NCBI GenBank assembly: GCA_003171235.1
Contig: PMYM01000084.1
Span: 13,503-32,118 of the forward strand
Origin: Phycisphaerales bacterium
GTDB lineage: Bacteria; Planctomycetota; Phycisphaerae; SM23-33
DNA length: 18,616 nucleotides
Direction: 5' to 3'
How positions within the stretch are numbered: the first letter of the stretch is position 1; every line of letters begins with the position of its first letter. Below are positions 6,691 through 13,608 of this stretch, in pieces. Position numbers and translations under genes: made by a program. The notes below the pieces were generated by a model. It saw only the letters and a program-made list of their open reading frames with translations. It was not told the origin of the DNA and made no database searches.

Positions 6691-7938
6691 GTGGATCAAC
6701 TGCTGCTGGCGGCGCTGGCCGCCACCCTGCTTAGCGCCTTTTTCGCCACCGCCGGGTATGCCCTGCGCGAGAGCACCCGGCGCGGGCTGGAGGCGGTCTT
6801 TACCCGCCGCCCCGCCCTGCTGGGGAAACTGCAGAAGAACCTCTCGGAGCTGCAACTGCTCTGCGCCCTGCTGCGGACCCTGGCCAACATCAGCCTGCTG
6901 GTGGTGATGCTCTATCTGTTGGGGGCGGCGCTGGACAGACCCCTGGCCCTGCTGCTGGCGGTGCTGACGACGGTGCTGATCATCGGCATCTTCGGGCTGG
7001 CCATGCCCCAGGCCTACGCCCGCAGCCGGGGGCCGCAGTTCCTGGCCGTCCTGGCGGGGGTGCTGCTGGCCTTGCGGGTGGTTTTCTGGCCGGTGGTGAT
7101 GCTGCTGCTGGCCTTTGCCAGCCCCATCCGCCGGATGACCGGGCTGGGCGGGGCGGGCGAGCCCAGCCACCACCAGGCCGTCAAGAACGAGATCCTCCAG
7201 GCCGCCAGCGAGGCCCAGGCAGAAGGGGCCGTCGCCGCCGAGGAAGTGGACATGATCGAGTCGGTGATCCAGTTCGGCGACCGCCAGGCCTGGGCCATCA
7301 TGACCCCGCGCACCGAGCTGGTGGCCATGCCCGTCGGGGCCAGCGTGGAGGAGGTCAAGCGCCGCATCGTGCAGTCGGGCCACAGCCGCCTGCCCATCTA
7401 CGACGGGGACATCGACAACATCGTCGGCCTCGTCCACGCCAAGGACCTGCTGGCCGTGGCCGACCCCGCCGGCACCAGCATCAAAAAGCTGCTGCGCAAG
7501 CCCACCTTCGTGCCCGAGAGCAAGCGCCTGGGCGAGCTGCTGCGCGAGTTCAAGGCGGGCAAGGTGCACATGTCGGTCGTGCTGGACGAATACGGCGGCA
7601 CGGCCGGCGTGGTCACCATCGAGGACCTGATCGAGGAGATCGTGGGCGAAATCTCGGACGAGTACGACCGGCCGGGCTCGGCCCTGATCCGCCCGCTTTC
7701 GCCCGGCGTGGTTGAGGCCGACGGCCGGGCGCGCCTGGACGAGCTCAACCAGCAACTGGGCCTGCACCTGCCGCAAAGCAGCGACTATGACACCGTGGCC
7801 GGGCTGCTCTGCGCACAGCTTGGTTTCGTGCCCCCGGTGGGCGAGACCCTCCAGATCGGCGGGGCGCGCATAACCGTGCTGGCGGCCGACGAGCGGCGGA
7901 TCTGGCGCGTCCGCGTGGAGAAATCAAGAACGGAATAG
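6691..7938 (+). CDS. CorC/CNNM-family membrane protein with CBS domains
   Basis: 415 residues from the GTG at 6691. An N-terminal DUF21 membrane domain has about four hydrophobic helices (residues 3-20, 60-85, 87-105 and 118-140). A CBS pair follows, with the hallmark IMTPRTELVAM (193-203) and LDEYGGTAGVVTIEDLIEEI (298-317), and then a CorC/HlyC C-terminal domain (about 335-410). The family transports or senses Mg2+/Co2+ and is often encoded after ybeY, as here. The GTG is chosen because GGGAG sits 6 bases upstream. An ATG at 6652 would add 13 residues (SLESGSWESG) that look repeat-derived and has no ribosome site. The usual GEVLPK stretch of DUF21 reads FGLAMPQAYAR, so the membrane domain is somewhat divergent. 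Confidence 0.88.
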   Translation: MDQLLLAALAATLLSAFFATAGYALRESTRRGLEAVFTRRPALLGKLQKNLSELQLLCALLRTLANISLLVVMLYLLGAALDRPLALLLAVLTTVLIIGIFGLAMPQAYARSRGPQFLAVLAGVLLALRVVFWPVVMLLLAFASPIRRMTGLGGAGEPSHHQAVKNEILQAASEAQAEGAVAAEEVDMIESVIQFGDRQAWAIMTPRTELVAMPVGASVEEVKRRIVQSGHSRLPIYDGDIDNIVGLVHAKDLLAVADPAGTSIKKLLRKPTFVPESKRLGELLREFKAGKVHMSVVLDEYGGTAGVVTIEDLIEEIVGEISDEYDRPGSALIRPLSPGVVEADGRARLDELNQQLGLHLPQSSDYDTVAGLLCAQLGFVPPVGETLQIGGARITVLAADERRIWRVRVEKSRTE

Positions 7939-8598
7939 ATCCACCGCGGAGGACGCAGAGAAAGACGAGAGAATAGAGAAGAGAATGATCAAGAGAGGGC
8001 TCAGAGGAAAGGCCATTGGACGGAGCGGCCTGCGAACAAAAACTTCAAGCGCTGAGTGCAGGTAAGAACCAGCAAGGGCATAAATGAACACCGGCCATAA
8101 ACGGAGCGCCCAACGCATGAGAACCTCGAGGCCCGAATGGGCCGGCGAGAATTTAGTCGGGGGCGAAGCGAGCAACGGCAAGTCCCGAGCGAAGTCGAGG
8201 GACGCAGCCGGGCGTAGCGCAGCCCCCGGTAAGGACCGCCCAAAAAGCCGGAGGCAGTGCCGTGACCACCTTATTGCCAGCTTCTTGACTGCCGATGGCG
8301 TGGTCAGCCGGGACGGCGCGCTCAAGCCATGGCATCGCGAGTCAACTCAATCAATCAGTTTAGATCACGGCACTCGCTCTGTCCGATTTGGCAGCCGTGA
8401 CCGGGGGCTTCGCGGCCAACGCTTCGCTTGGCCGCTTCACCCCCGGCTAAATTCTTGCCGGCCCGCCGGGCCTGAAGATTCCGTCACCGTGCGATCTTCC
8501 TATTCATTGAATGATTCTCATCCAGAGAGAAGAACAAGAGGACAATTCCCATTGATTCCTTTCGCTATTCTCTGGTGCACCTGTGGAGTACCCTTCTC
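7939..8598. other. Gene desert of about 0.7 kb made of repeats
   Basis: I see no gene here on either strand. It starts with CCACCGCGGAGGACGCAGAG, a spacer of the kind found scattered in such genomes. It then holds a 38-base imperfect inverted repeat (8130-8168 with 8435-8472) enclosing a GGGGGCGAAG-rich stretch and a GCGGCCAA hairpin, and ends with a plain stretch before the CCGATTAA tandem repeat. The open frames through it translate to Arg/Ser-rich sequence without domain logic. Confidence 0.65.
8130..8472. repeat. 343-base element bounded by imperfect 38-base inverted arms
   Basis: The left arm 8130-8168 and right arm 8435-8472 are inverted copies differing at only a few positions and one indel; both contain AGAATTTAG and CGGGGG. 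Near the right arm is a stem with loop: CCGGGGG (8401-8407) pairs with CCCCCGG (8440-8446), enclosing GCGGCCAA (8412-8419) paired with TTGGCCGC (8428-8435). No transposase and no target-site duplication were noticed. Confidence 0.65.
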
Positions 8599-8638
8599 CC
8601 GATTAACCGATTAACCGATTAACCGATTAACTGATCAA
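8599..8638 (+). repeat. CCGATTAA 8-base tandem repeat upstream of recO
   Basis: Four perfect units (8599-8630) plus a degenerate fifth (8631-8638, two mismatches). The array ends 5 bases before the recO ATG and occupies the place of the ribosome binding site. No Shine-Dalgarno sequence is present there. Confidence 0.9.
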
Positions 8639-8643
8639 CATTT

Positions 8644-9384
8644 ATGTCCACCACCGACCAGGCCATCTGCCTTCGCGCTAGCGATTACAGCGAGACCAGC
8701 CAGGTGCTCACCCTGCTGGCCCGCCAGAGCGGGCTGGTGCGCCTGCTGGGCAAGGGCACCAAGCGCCCAAAGAGCAAGTCGGGCGGCGGCATGGATTTGT
8801 TTTCCGAGGGGCGGGCCGTCTTCGCCGGCGCCGGCCGCGGGGGCCTGGGCACGCTCATGGAATTCGTCGAAGAAGACAACCACGCGCCCCTGCGGCGCGA
8901 CCTGGCCCGCCTGCACACCGGCCTGTACATGCTGGAGGCAACCGGCAGCCTGCTGGCCGAGGCCGACCCCCACCCGGAGGTCTTCGACCTGCTGCACAAC
9001 GCCCTTGTCCGGCTGGCCCAGGCGGAGGCCTCGCCCCCGCCGGTGCTGGCGTATTTCCAGTGGCGACTGCTGCGGCACGCGGGGCTGCTGGGGGATTTGT
9101 CCGCCTGCCAGGGCTGCGGCAAGGAACCGCCCAAGGCCGGCGTCATTTTTTCCAGCGCCGCCGGCGGGCTTCTCTGCCGTAGCTGCGCCGCCGGGGCCAA
9201 AGACCGCCTGGCCGTCCCGCACCAGACGCTGGCGGCCCTGGAGGTGATGCGCCAGGTGCAGGCAGGGCGCCGCCTGCCGCTCTCCGACGCCCATGCCAAG
9301 GCCCTCAACGCCGTGCTGGCCTATCATCTGCAGTACCAGCTTGGCCGGCACCTGCGCACGGCCCGCCACGCATTGGGGCGATAG
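8644..9384 (+). CDS. recO: DNA repair protein RecO
   Basis: 246 residues, normal for RecO. The N-terminal OB-fold has the family pattern (ATDQAICLRASDYSETSQVL-like, then LVRLLGKGTKRPKSK at about 31-45). A helical domain follows, and a zinc finger with four cysteines lies at 155, 158, 178 and 181 (CQGCG and CRSC). RecO works with RecF and RecR to load RecA on SSB-coated single-stranded gaps and anneals complementary strands. The intact zinc finger points to the common zinc-bearing RecO type. The start is the only ATG that fits the homology, but upstream lies the CCGATTAA array instead of a ribosome site, so translation may be weak or leaderless. It stands alone in the window, with no recF or recR nearby. 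Confidence 0.92.
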   Translation: MSTTDQAICLRASDYSETSQVLTLLARQSGLVRLLGKGTKRPKSKSGGGMDLFSEGRAVFAGAGRGGLGTLMEFVEEDNHAPLRRDLARLHTGLYMLEATGSLLAEADPHPEVFDLLHNALVRLAQAEASPPPVLAYFQWRLLRHAGLLGDLSACQGCGKEPPKAGVIFSSAAGGLLCRSCAAGAKDRLAVPHQTLAALEVMRQVQAGRRLPLSDAHAKALNAVLAYHLQYQLGRHLRTARHALGR

Positions 9385-9494
9385 CAGACCCCGAGAAGGC
9401 TTCGCCATTCAATTTGTAGCCCGCAGAGTGAGAGGGGGGCTTCTTTCTTGTTCTCCCTGAGGACTATGGGCAAGGCCCAATGGGGCAAGGAAAC

Positions 9495-9557
9495 GGCACG
9501 CGGATTTCGCCCACGCGGATTCAAATCTGAAACAGCGAAATCGGCGTGCCCTGCCTA
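9495..9557. repeat. Palindrome with GGCACGC arms ending at the hicB-like stop
   Basis: The arms 9495-9510 and 9535-9550 match at 15 of 16 positions around a 24-base loop. Read on the minus strand it starts CAGTAGGCAGGGCACGC, where TAG is the stop of the HicB-like gene. This resembles CAGTAGGGCACGC at the xseB stop. GCACGCGGA also occurs in both elements, so they probably belong to one family. Confidence 0.7.
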
Positions 9558-9761
9558 CTGCTGAGTCTGGAATTGCAGCATCTCGTCCATCTTCTCCGGG
9601 ACGAAATCGCTGATGCTGGCCAGATAGCCCCGGATGGCCTCATGGATTTCCAACCTGGCCTGCTGCTCGGTCTGACCCCTGCCTATGCAGCCGGGCAGAA
9701 CCGGGCAGGTCGCACAGTACCCCCCCCGCTCTCCACGCCTGATGAAAACGCACAGGTTCAT
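9555..9761 (-). CDS. HicB-like antitoxin-family protein (orphan)
   Basis: 68 residues beginning MNLCVFIRRGERGGYCATCP. The pattern GGYxAxCPxLPGCxGxGxTxxxA (13-35) followed by the helix IHEAIRGYLASI (39-50) is that of the partial-RNase-H fold of HicB antitoxins. HicB proteins neutralise HicA mRNA interferases and often bind DNA through an extra C-terminal domain; that domain is absent here. The ATG at 9761 is set by GGAGG with a 6-base spacer, which rules out the longer frame upstream. No HicA (60-residue, dsRNA-binding-like) gene is found on either side, so this is a solitary member. It could be a stand-alone regulator or the remnant of a pair. Confidence 0.78.
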   Translation of the reverse strand: MNLCVFIRRGERGGYCATCPVLPGCIGRGQTEQQARLEIHEAIRGYLASISDFVPEKMDEMLQFQTQQ

Positions 9762-10072
9762 GTCAAACCTCCAACCATTCTTCTTCATTGTACGCCGGAC
9801 AATTCGGAGGGTTCCCCTTGGGCAGGCATTAAGGCGATAACCGGTGAGCTTCAGACAGAACACGCCTTTTTGCACGTGCCTTAACCATAGTCTTAATAAT
9901 CAGTTATGCGCCAACATGGGCGACGGGGGCAAGATGTGCCTCTCTTCCCCGAAAAAAGTTAGGCAAAACGCCTATTTGGCTGTCTCGGGGAACAACCAGC
10001 CAGGCCCTCGCCGGCGGAGTTGAAAATCCCTCGGCGAGTTGTAACCATGCTCTTGGCGCTAGCGAGGCAACC
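9762..10072. other. Intergenic region between divergent hicB-like gene and tdh
   Basis: Must hold the promoters of both genes. The part up to about 9910 is AT-richer. Nearer tdh are three successive small hairpins: 9960-9964 with 9970-9974, 9978-9982 with 9997-10001, and 10007-10013 with 10032-10038. I cannot assign them to a known riboswitch. GAGG lies 5 bases before the tdh ATG. Confidence 0.5.
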
Positions 10073-11119
10073 ATGGAAAAGATGAAGGCCCTGGTCAAGA
10101 GCCGCCCCGAACCCGGCCTGTGGCTCGAAGATGTGCCCATACCCCAGGCGGGCGTCAACGACGTGCTCATCAAGATCGCCAAGACCGCCATCTGCGGCAC
10201 CGACGTGCACATCTACAACTGGGACGCCTGGAGCCAGAAGACCATCCCCGTGCCCATGGTCATCGGCCATGAGTTCGTCGGCCACGTGGCCCGGGTGGGC
10301 CAGAACGTGCACGACTTCAAGGAAGGCGACCTGGTCAGCGGCGAGGGGCACATCGTCTGCGGGCACTGCCGCAATTGCCTTGCCGGGCGGCGGCACCTCT
10401 GCGCCAACACCAGCGGCGTGGGCGTCAACCGACCCGGGGCCTTCGCCCAGTACCTGTGCATCCCCCAGACCAACGTGTGGTACTGCGACCACAACATTCC
10501 CACCGACGTGCTGGCGTGCTTTGACCCCTTGGGCAACGCCACCCACACCGCCCTGTCCTTCGACGTGCTGGGCGAGGACGTGCTGATCACCGGGGCCGGG
10601 CCCATCGGCGTGATGGCCACGGCCATCGCCCGCCACGCGGGGGCGAGATTCGTCGTCGTCACCGACGTTAACCCCTACCGGCTGGAACTGGCCCGGAAGA
10701 TGGGGGCGACCCTGGCGGTGGACGTCTCCAAGGGCGCAGACCTCCAGGCTGTGCAGAAAGAGCTGGGCATGAAGGAAGGCTTCGACGTCGGCATGGAGAT
10801 GTCCGGCAGCCCCTCGGCCATACGCGACATGCTGGCCAATATGTGCCACGGCGGCAAGATCGCCCTGCTGGGCCTGCCCCAGCCGGACATGCTGATCGAC
10901 TGGAACCTCGTCATCTTCAACGGCCTGACAATCAAGGGCATCTACGGCCGCGAGATGTACGAAACCTGGTACAAGATGACCGCCATGATCCAAAGCGGGC
11001 TGGACATCAGAGCGGTCATCACCCATCGCTTCGGCTACGCCGAATTTGAAAAGGGCTTCGAGGCCATGCGCTCCACCCACTCCGGGAAGGTCATCCTGAA
11101 CTGGAACGAAACGGCTTGA
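10073..11119 (+). CDS. tdh: L-threonine 3-dehydrogenase
   Basis: 348 residues, a zinc-dependent medium-chain dehydrogenase. Catalytic zinc ligands are visible as Cys41 (in AICGTDVHIYNW) and His66-Glu67 (GHEFVG). Structural zinc cysteines are at 96, 99, 102 and 110. The NAD-binding loop GAGPIG is at 174-179. The CGTDVHIYNWD segment and a C-terminal SGKVILNW are typical of Tdh rather than of other alcohol dehydrogenases. It oxidises threonine to 2-amino-3-ketobutyrate, which the downstream kbl product cleaves. GAGG before the ATG with 5 bases spacing supports the start. A 188-base gap with inverted repeats separates it from kbl, and its TGA stop lies inside that repeat. Confidence 0.95.
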   Translation: MEKMKALVKSRPEPGLWLEDVPIPQAGVNDVLIKIAKTAICGTDVHIYNWDAWSQKTIPVPMVIGHEFVGHVARVGQNVHDFKEGDLVSGEGHIVCGHCRNCLAGRRHLCANTSGVGVNRPGAFAQYLCIPQTNVWYCDHNIPTDVLACFDPLGNATHTALSFDVLGEDVLITGAGPIGVMATAIARHAGARFVVVTDVNPYRLELARKMGATLAVDVSKGADLQAVQKELGMKEGFDVGMEMSGSPSAIRDMLANMCHGGKIALLGLPQPDMLIDWNLVIFNGLTIKGIYGREMYETWYKMTAMIQSGLDIRAVITHRFGYAEFEKGFEAMRSTHSGKVILNWNETA

Positions 11120-11282
11120 ACCACAAAGCTCACAAAGAGCACGAAGAAGAAGGAGATTAGTTGGGTCTGTGCACTTGGAGCAACCTGCCTCTTCAGGAAA
11201 ACAAGAATAACATCGAGGTCACAGGAAACCCCAACATAGTCCTGTCTTCTTTGTGATCTTTGTGTTCTTTGTGGTTCAAGCC
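11114..11282. repeat. ACCACAAAG-type inverted repeat between tdh and kbl
   Basis: The left block 11114-11146 (starting GCTTGAACCACAAAGCTCAC) and the right block about 11247-11282 are inverted near-copies around a 100-base loop. The left 33 bases recur identically at 12498-12530. The element includes the tdh stop and ends about 25 bases before the kbl start. Translated fragments give NHKDHEEHKE-like peptides, a known annotation artefact. Confidence 0.85.
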
Positions 11283-11307
11283 TTTTCTTTGTGGTCGAGG
11301 GAAATGC

Positions 11308-12489
11308 ATGTACGGCAAGATCAAAGACCATCTGGCACAGGCAATCCAGGACATCCGCGATCAGGGCCTGTACAAGCAGGAGCGGATACTGGAAGGCCCC
11401 CAGGGGCCCCGCGTCAGCGTGGCCGGTCGTAGCGTGCTGAACCTCTGCGCCAACAACTATCTTGGGCTGGCGGCAGACCCCCAGGTTATCGCCGCCGCCC
11501 GGGCCGCCCTGGACCGCTGGGGCTATGGGCTATCGTCGGTGCGCTTCATCTGCGGCACCCAGCAGATTCACAAGGACCTGGAGAACGCCCTGACGGGTTT
11601 TCTGGGCACCCAGGACACAATCCTGTACTCATCTTGTTTCGACGCCAACGGCGGGCTTTTTGAAACTCTGCTGGGCGAAGAGGACGCCGTCATCAGCGAC
11701 GAGCTTAACCACGCCAGCATCATCGACGGCATCCGCCTGTGCAAGGCCCAGCGGCTGCGCTTCAAACACGCCGACATGGCCGAACTGGAGGCTCGCCTGA
11801 AGGAGGCCGCGCCCGCCCGCTTCCGCCTTATCGCCACCGACGGGGTTTTCTCCATGGACGGCGACGTGGCCAACCTACCGGCCATTTGCGACCTGGCCGA
11901 GAAGTGCGACGCCCTGGTGATGGTGGACGACTCCCACGCCGTGGGTTTCATGGGCGCCACCGGCCGGGGAAGCCACGAGCACTGCGGCGTGATGGGCAGG
12001 GTGGACATCATCACCGGCACGCTGGGCAAGGCACTAGGCGGGGCCTCAGGCGGCTACACCTCCGGCCGGCGCGAGATCGTCGAACTGCTCCGCCAGCGTT
12101 CGCGGCCATACCTGTTCTCCAACACTCTGGCGCCGGTGGTGGCGGCGGCGTCCATCGCGGTCATCGCCTCGCTCTCGCGCACCACGGCCCAGCGCGACCG
12201 CCTGATGGAACTGACGCAGTACTTCCGCGCCGGCCTGGGCAAGCTGGGTTTCGCTATCAAGCCCGGCAGCCACCCCATCGTGCCGATCATGCTGGGGGAG
12301 GCCGCCCTGGCCCAGAAGATGGCGACCCGGCTGCTGGAACTGGGCGTTTACGTCATCGGCTTTTTCTACCCCGTGGTGCCGCGGGGCCAGGCCCGCATCC
12401 GCGTGCAGATATCCGCCGCCCACAGCAAGGACGACCTGGACTTCGCCCTCGACGCCTTCGGCCAGACTAAACGCGAATTGGGGCTGTGA
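11308..12489 (+). CDS. kbl: 2-amino-3-ketobutyrate coenzyme A ligase (glycine C-acetyltransferase)
   Basis: 393 residues, the usual length for Kbl. It is a PLP enzyme of the alpha-oxoamine synthase family. LNLCANNYLGLA (44-55), SVRFICGTQQIHKDLE (77-92), VDDSHAVGFMG (206-216) and the PLP lysine in GTLGKALGGASGGY (237-250, Lys241) are clear. It splits 2-amino-3-ketobutyrate with CoA to glycine and acetyl-CoA, and its pairing with tdh gives the threonine degradation route. Other members of this fold (BioF, HemA, SPT) are less likely, because the RFICGTQQIHKxLE segment and the tdh neighbour fit Kbl. The ATG at 11308 has GAGG 7 bases upstream. Confidence 0.95.
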   Translation: MYGKIKDHLAQAIQDIRDQGLYKQERILEGPQGPRVSVAGRSVLNLCANNYLGLAADPQVIAAARAALDRWGYGLSSVRFICGTQQIHKDLENALTGFLGTQDTILYSSCFDANGGLFETLLGEEDAVISDELNHASIIDGIRLCKAQRLRFKHADMAELEARLKEAAPARFRLIATDGVFSMDGDVANLPAICDLAEKCDALVMVDDSHAVGFMGATGRGSHEHCGVMGRVDIITGTLGKALGGASGGYTSGRREIVELLRQRSRPYLFSNTLAPVVAAASIAVIASLSRTTAQRDRLMELTQYFRAGLGKLGFAIKPGSHPIVPIMLGEAALAQKMATRLLELGVYVIGFFYPVVPRGQARIRVQISAAHSKDDLDFALDAFGQTKRELGL

Positions 12490-12497
12490 GGAAAACA

Positions 12498-12634
12498 GCT
12501 TGAACCACAAAGCTCACAAAGAGCACGAAGTTGGAAGATAGGAGAAAAAGAGAAACAAGGCTTTTGATCTCTATGTCCTTACGAATCGTCCTTCTTGTCT
12601 TTCTTTGTGTTCTTCGTGATCTTTGTGGTTCAAA
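12498..12634. repeat. ACCACAAAG-type inverted repeat downstream of kbl
   Basis: The left block 12498-12530 is identical over 33 bases to the element after tdh. The right block, about 12597-12634, is an inverted relative (TTTGTGGTTCAA at its end). It fills the gap between kbl and the convergent hypothetical gene and could act as a two-way terminator. Confidence 0.85.
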
Positions 12635-12637
12635 TTC

Positions 12638-13198
12638 TTAGTCCCCGGTGCTGCGGAGTTTGAAGACGCCGCGGTCGAAGGTGGAGTCGTAGGTGGACTC
12701 GAAGTCCTCGCCGTCGGTGTGCCCGTCGTAGGTGTAAGTGCCGCCCGAGAGCAGCCCCAGGTTTTTCTTGCCCTTGAAATCCCACCGGCCATCCTGCCGC
12801 TTGACGGTAAAGACGACTTCGTAGGTAGAGGTGCCCAGCGGCGACTCGGCGGTGAAGGTGGCCTTGTAGTGGGTCTCGTCTGTCTTGGTGATGGCGGCGG
12901 AGAGCGCTCCGCCGAGGTTCTTGGTCGAACTGGCCCAGCGGCCATCCCACTTGCCGGCCAACAGGTCGGCCCGGCGGGTGGCGGTCGTAGCAGAGGGGCC
13001 AGTCGCCGTCGCCGGCCCGGAACCAGCTAGTCCGGAAGTCGCGCCCCGCCTCCGCCCAAGGTCCAACTCGCCCGCCGCGCCCCCGCAGCCGCAGCACTTA
13101 AAGAGTAACCCGGCGCCAAGTGCGATCATCGCGACCAGCACGGCCAAGAAGCCCATCAGCCACCTTCCCCACCGCGATTTTCCTGCCTCTTCTGCCAT
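12638..13198 (-). CDS. Membrane-anchored hypothetical protein with beta-rich C-terminal domain
   Basis: 186 residues. A short basic N-terminus (KSRWGRW) is followed by one hydrophobic helix (about 13-33) and a CCGCGG cysteine cluster. The residues before Cys (LFK) do not form a lipobox, so a signal anchor is more likely than a lipoprotein. A Gly/Ala/Thr-rich linker covers 41-76. Residues 78-186 (GKWDGRW, TKTDETHYKATF, YEVVFTVKRQDGRWDFKG, GGTYTYDGHTDGEDFESTY) alternate polar and hydrophobic residues as in a small beta-barrel with lipocalin-like GxWxG, exposed outside the membrane. I do not recognise a named family. The start at MAEEAG is chosen because the membrane helix follows; M at 13258 is possible but adds low-complexity residues. 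It is convergent with kbl and divergent from tRNA-Arg. Confidence 0.6.
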   Translation of the reverse strand: MAEEAGKSRWGRWLMGFLAVLVAMIALGAGLLFKCCGCGGAAGELDLGRRRGATSGLAGSGPATATGPSATTATRRADLLAGKWDGRWASSTKNLGGALSAAITKTDETHYKATFTAESPLGTSTYEVVFTVKRQDGRWDFKGKKNLGLLSGGTYTYDGHTDGEDFESTYDSTFDRGVFKLRSTGD

Positions 13199-13289
13199 TT
13201 TCGTTTTCTGCGCCTCTCCCGGGCGCCGGCCCGCCGCCACACCCAGCCCCGCCGGCATGGAGCCAGAGCCTTTCCGCAATTCTACCCGG

Positions 13290-13318
13290 TTGACTTTCCC
13301 CCGCCAAACCTGCAAAAT
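13290..13318 (+). promoter_or_regulatory. Promoter of tRNA-Arg
   Basis: TTGACT (13290-13295) and CAAAAT (13313-13318) have an exact 17-base spacer. Transcription would begin a few bases before the tRNA 5' end at 13333. Five of six bases match the -35 consensus and four of six the -10. Confidence 0.65.
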
Positions 13319-13332
13319 GGTTCACTCGACGC

Positions 13333-13406
<74 letters not shown>

Positions 13407-13438
13407 GTGAAAAGGCCGCCCTTGGGCGGCCTTTTCAC
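13407..13438 (+). terminator. Strong hairpin terminator after tRNA-Arg
   Basis: The 15-base arms GTGAAAAGGCCGCCC (13407-13421) and GGGCGGCCTTTTCAC (13424-13438) are perfect complements starting directly after the tRNA. The T-run is part of the arm, so it would work in both directions. Confidence 0.9.
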
Positions 13439-13608
13439 TAGAGCGGAGAACAGTAGAACAGTTGAGCAGGCGAAAGAGGCAAAGCCAGTTCGATCGGCCT
13501 GGTCGCCGGGCAAGGATCGCTCGCTCACCCACGGTTTCCTCTCCACTTTCTCCTTTCTCGCCGTTGGGATATGCTACCGCCTGGAACAAATCTGATGGAA
13601 GGAATTCG

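Noticed and set aside
8084..8614. 176-residue frame in the gene desert
   Set aside because: Arg/Ser/Pro-rich translation of repeats, no ribosome site, and it runs across both arms of the inverted element.
8599..8638. Possible CRISPR-like array
   Set aside because: Units are 8 bases with no spacers; a simple tandem repeat, and no cas genes are present.
9762..9875. N-terminal extension of the HicB-like protein
   Set aside because: GGAGG placed 6 bases before MNLCVF decides the start, and the extension has no HicB homology.
11114..12634. Identical 33-base direct repeats around kbl as ends of a transposon
   Set aside because: kbl is the natural partner of tdh, there is no transposase, and the repeats belong to a dispersed intergenic family with inverted partners.
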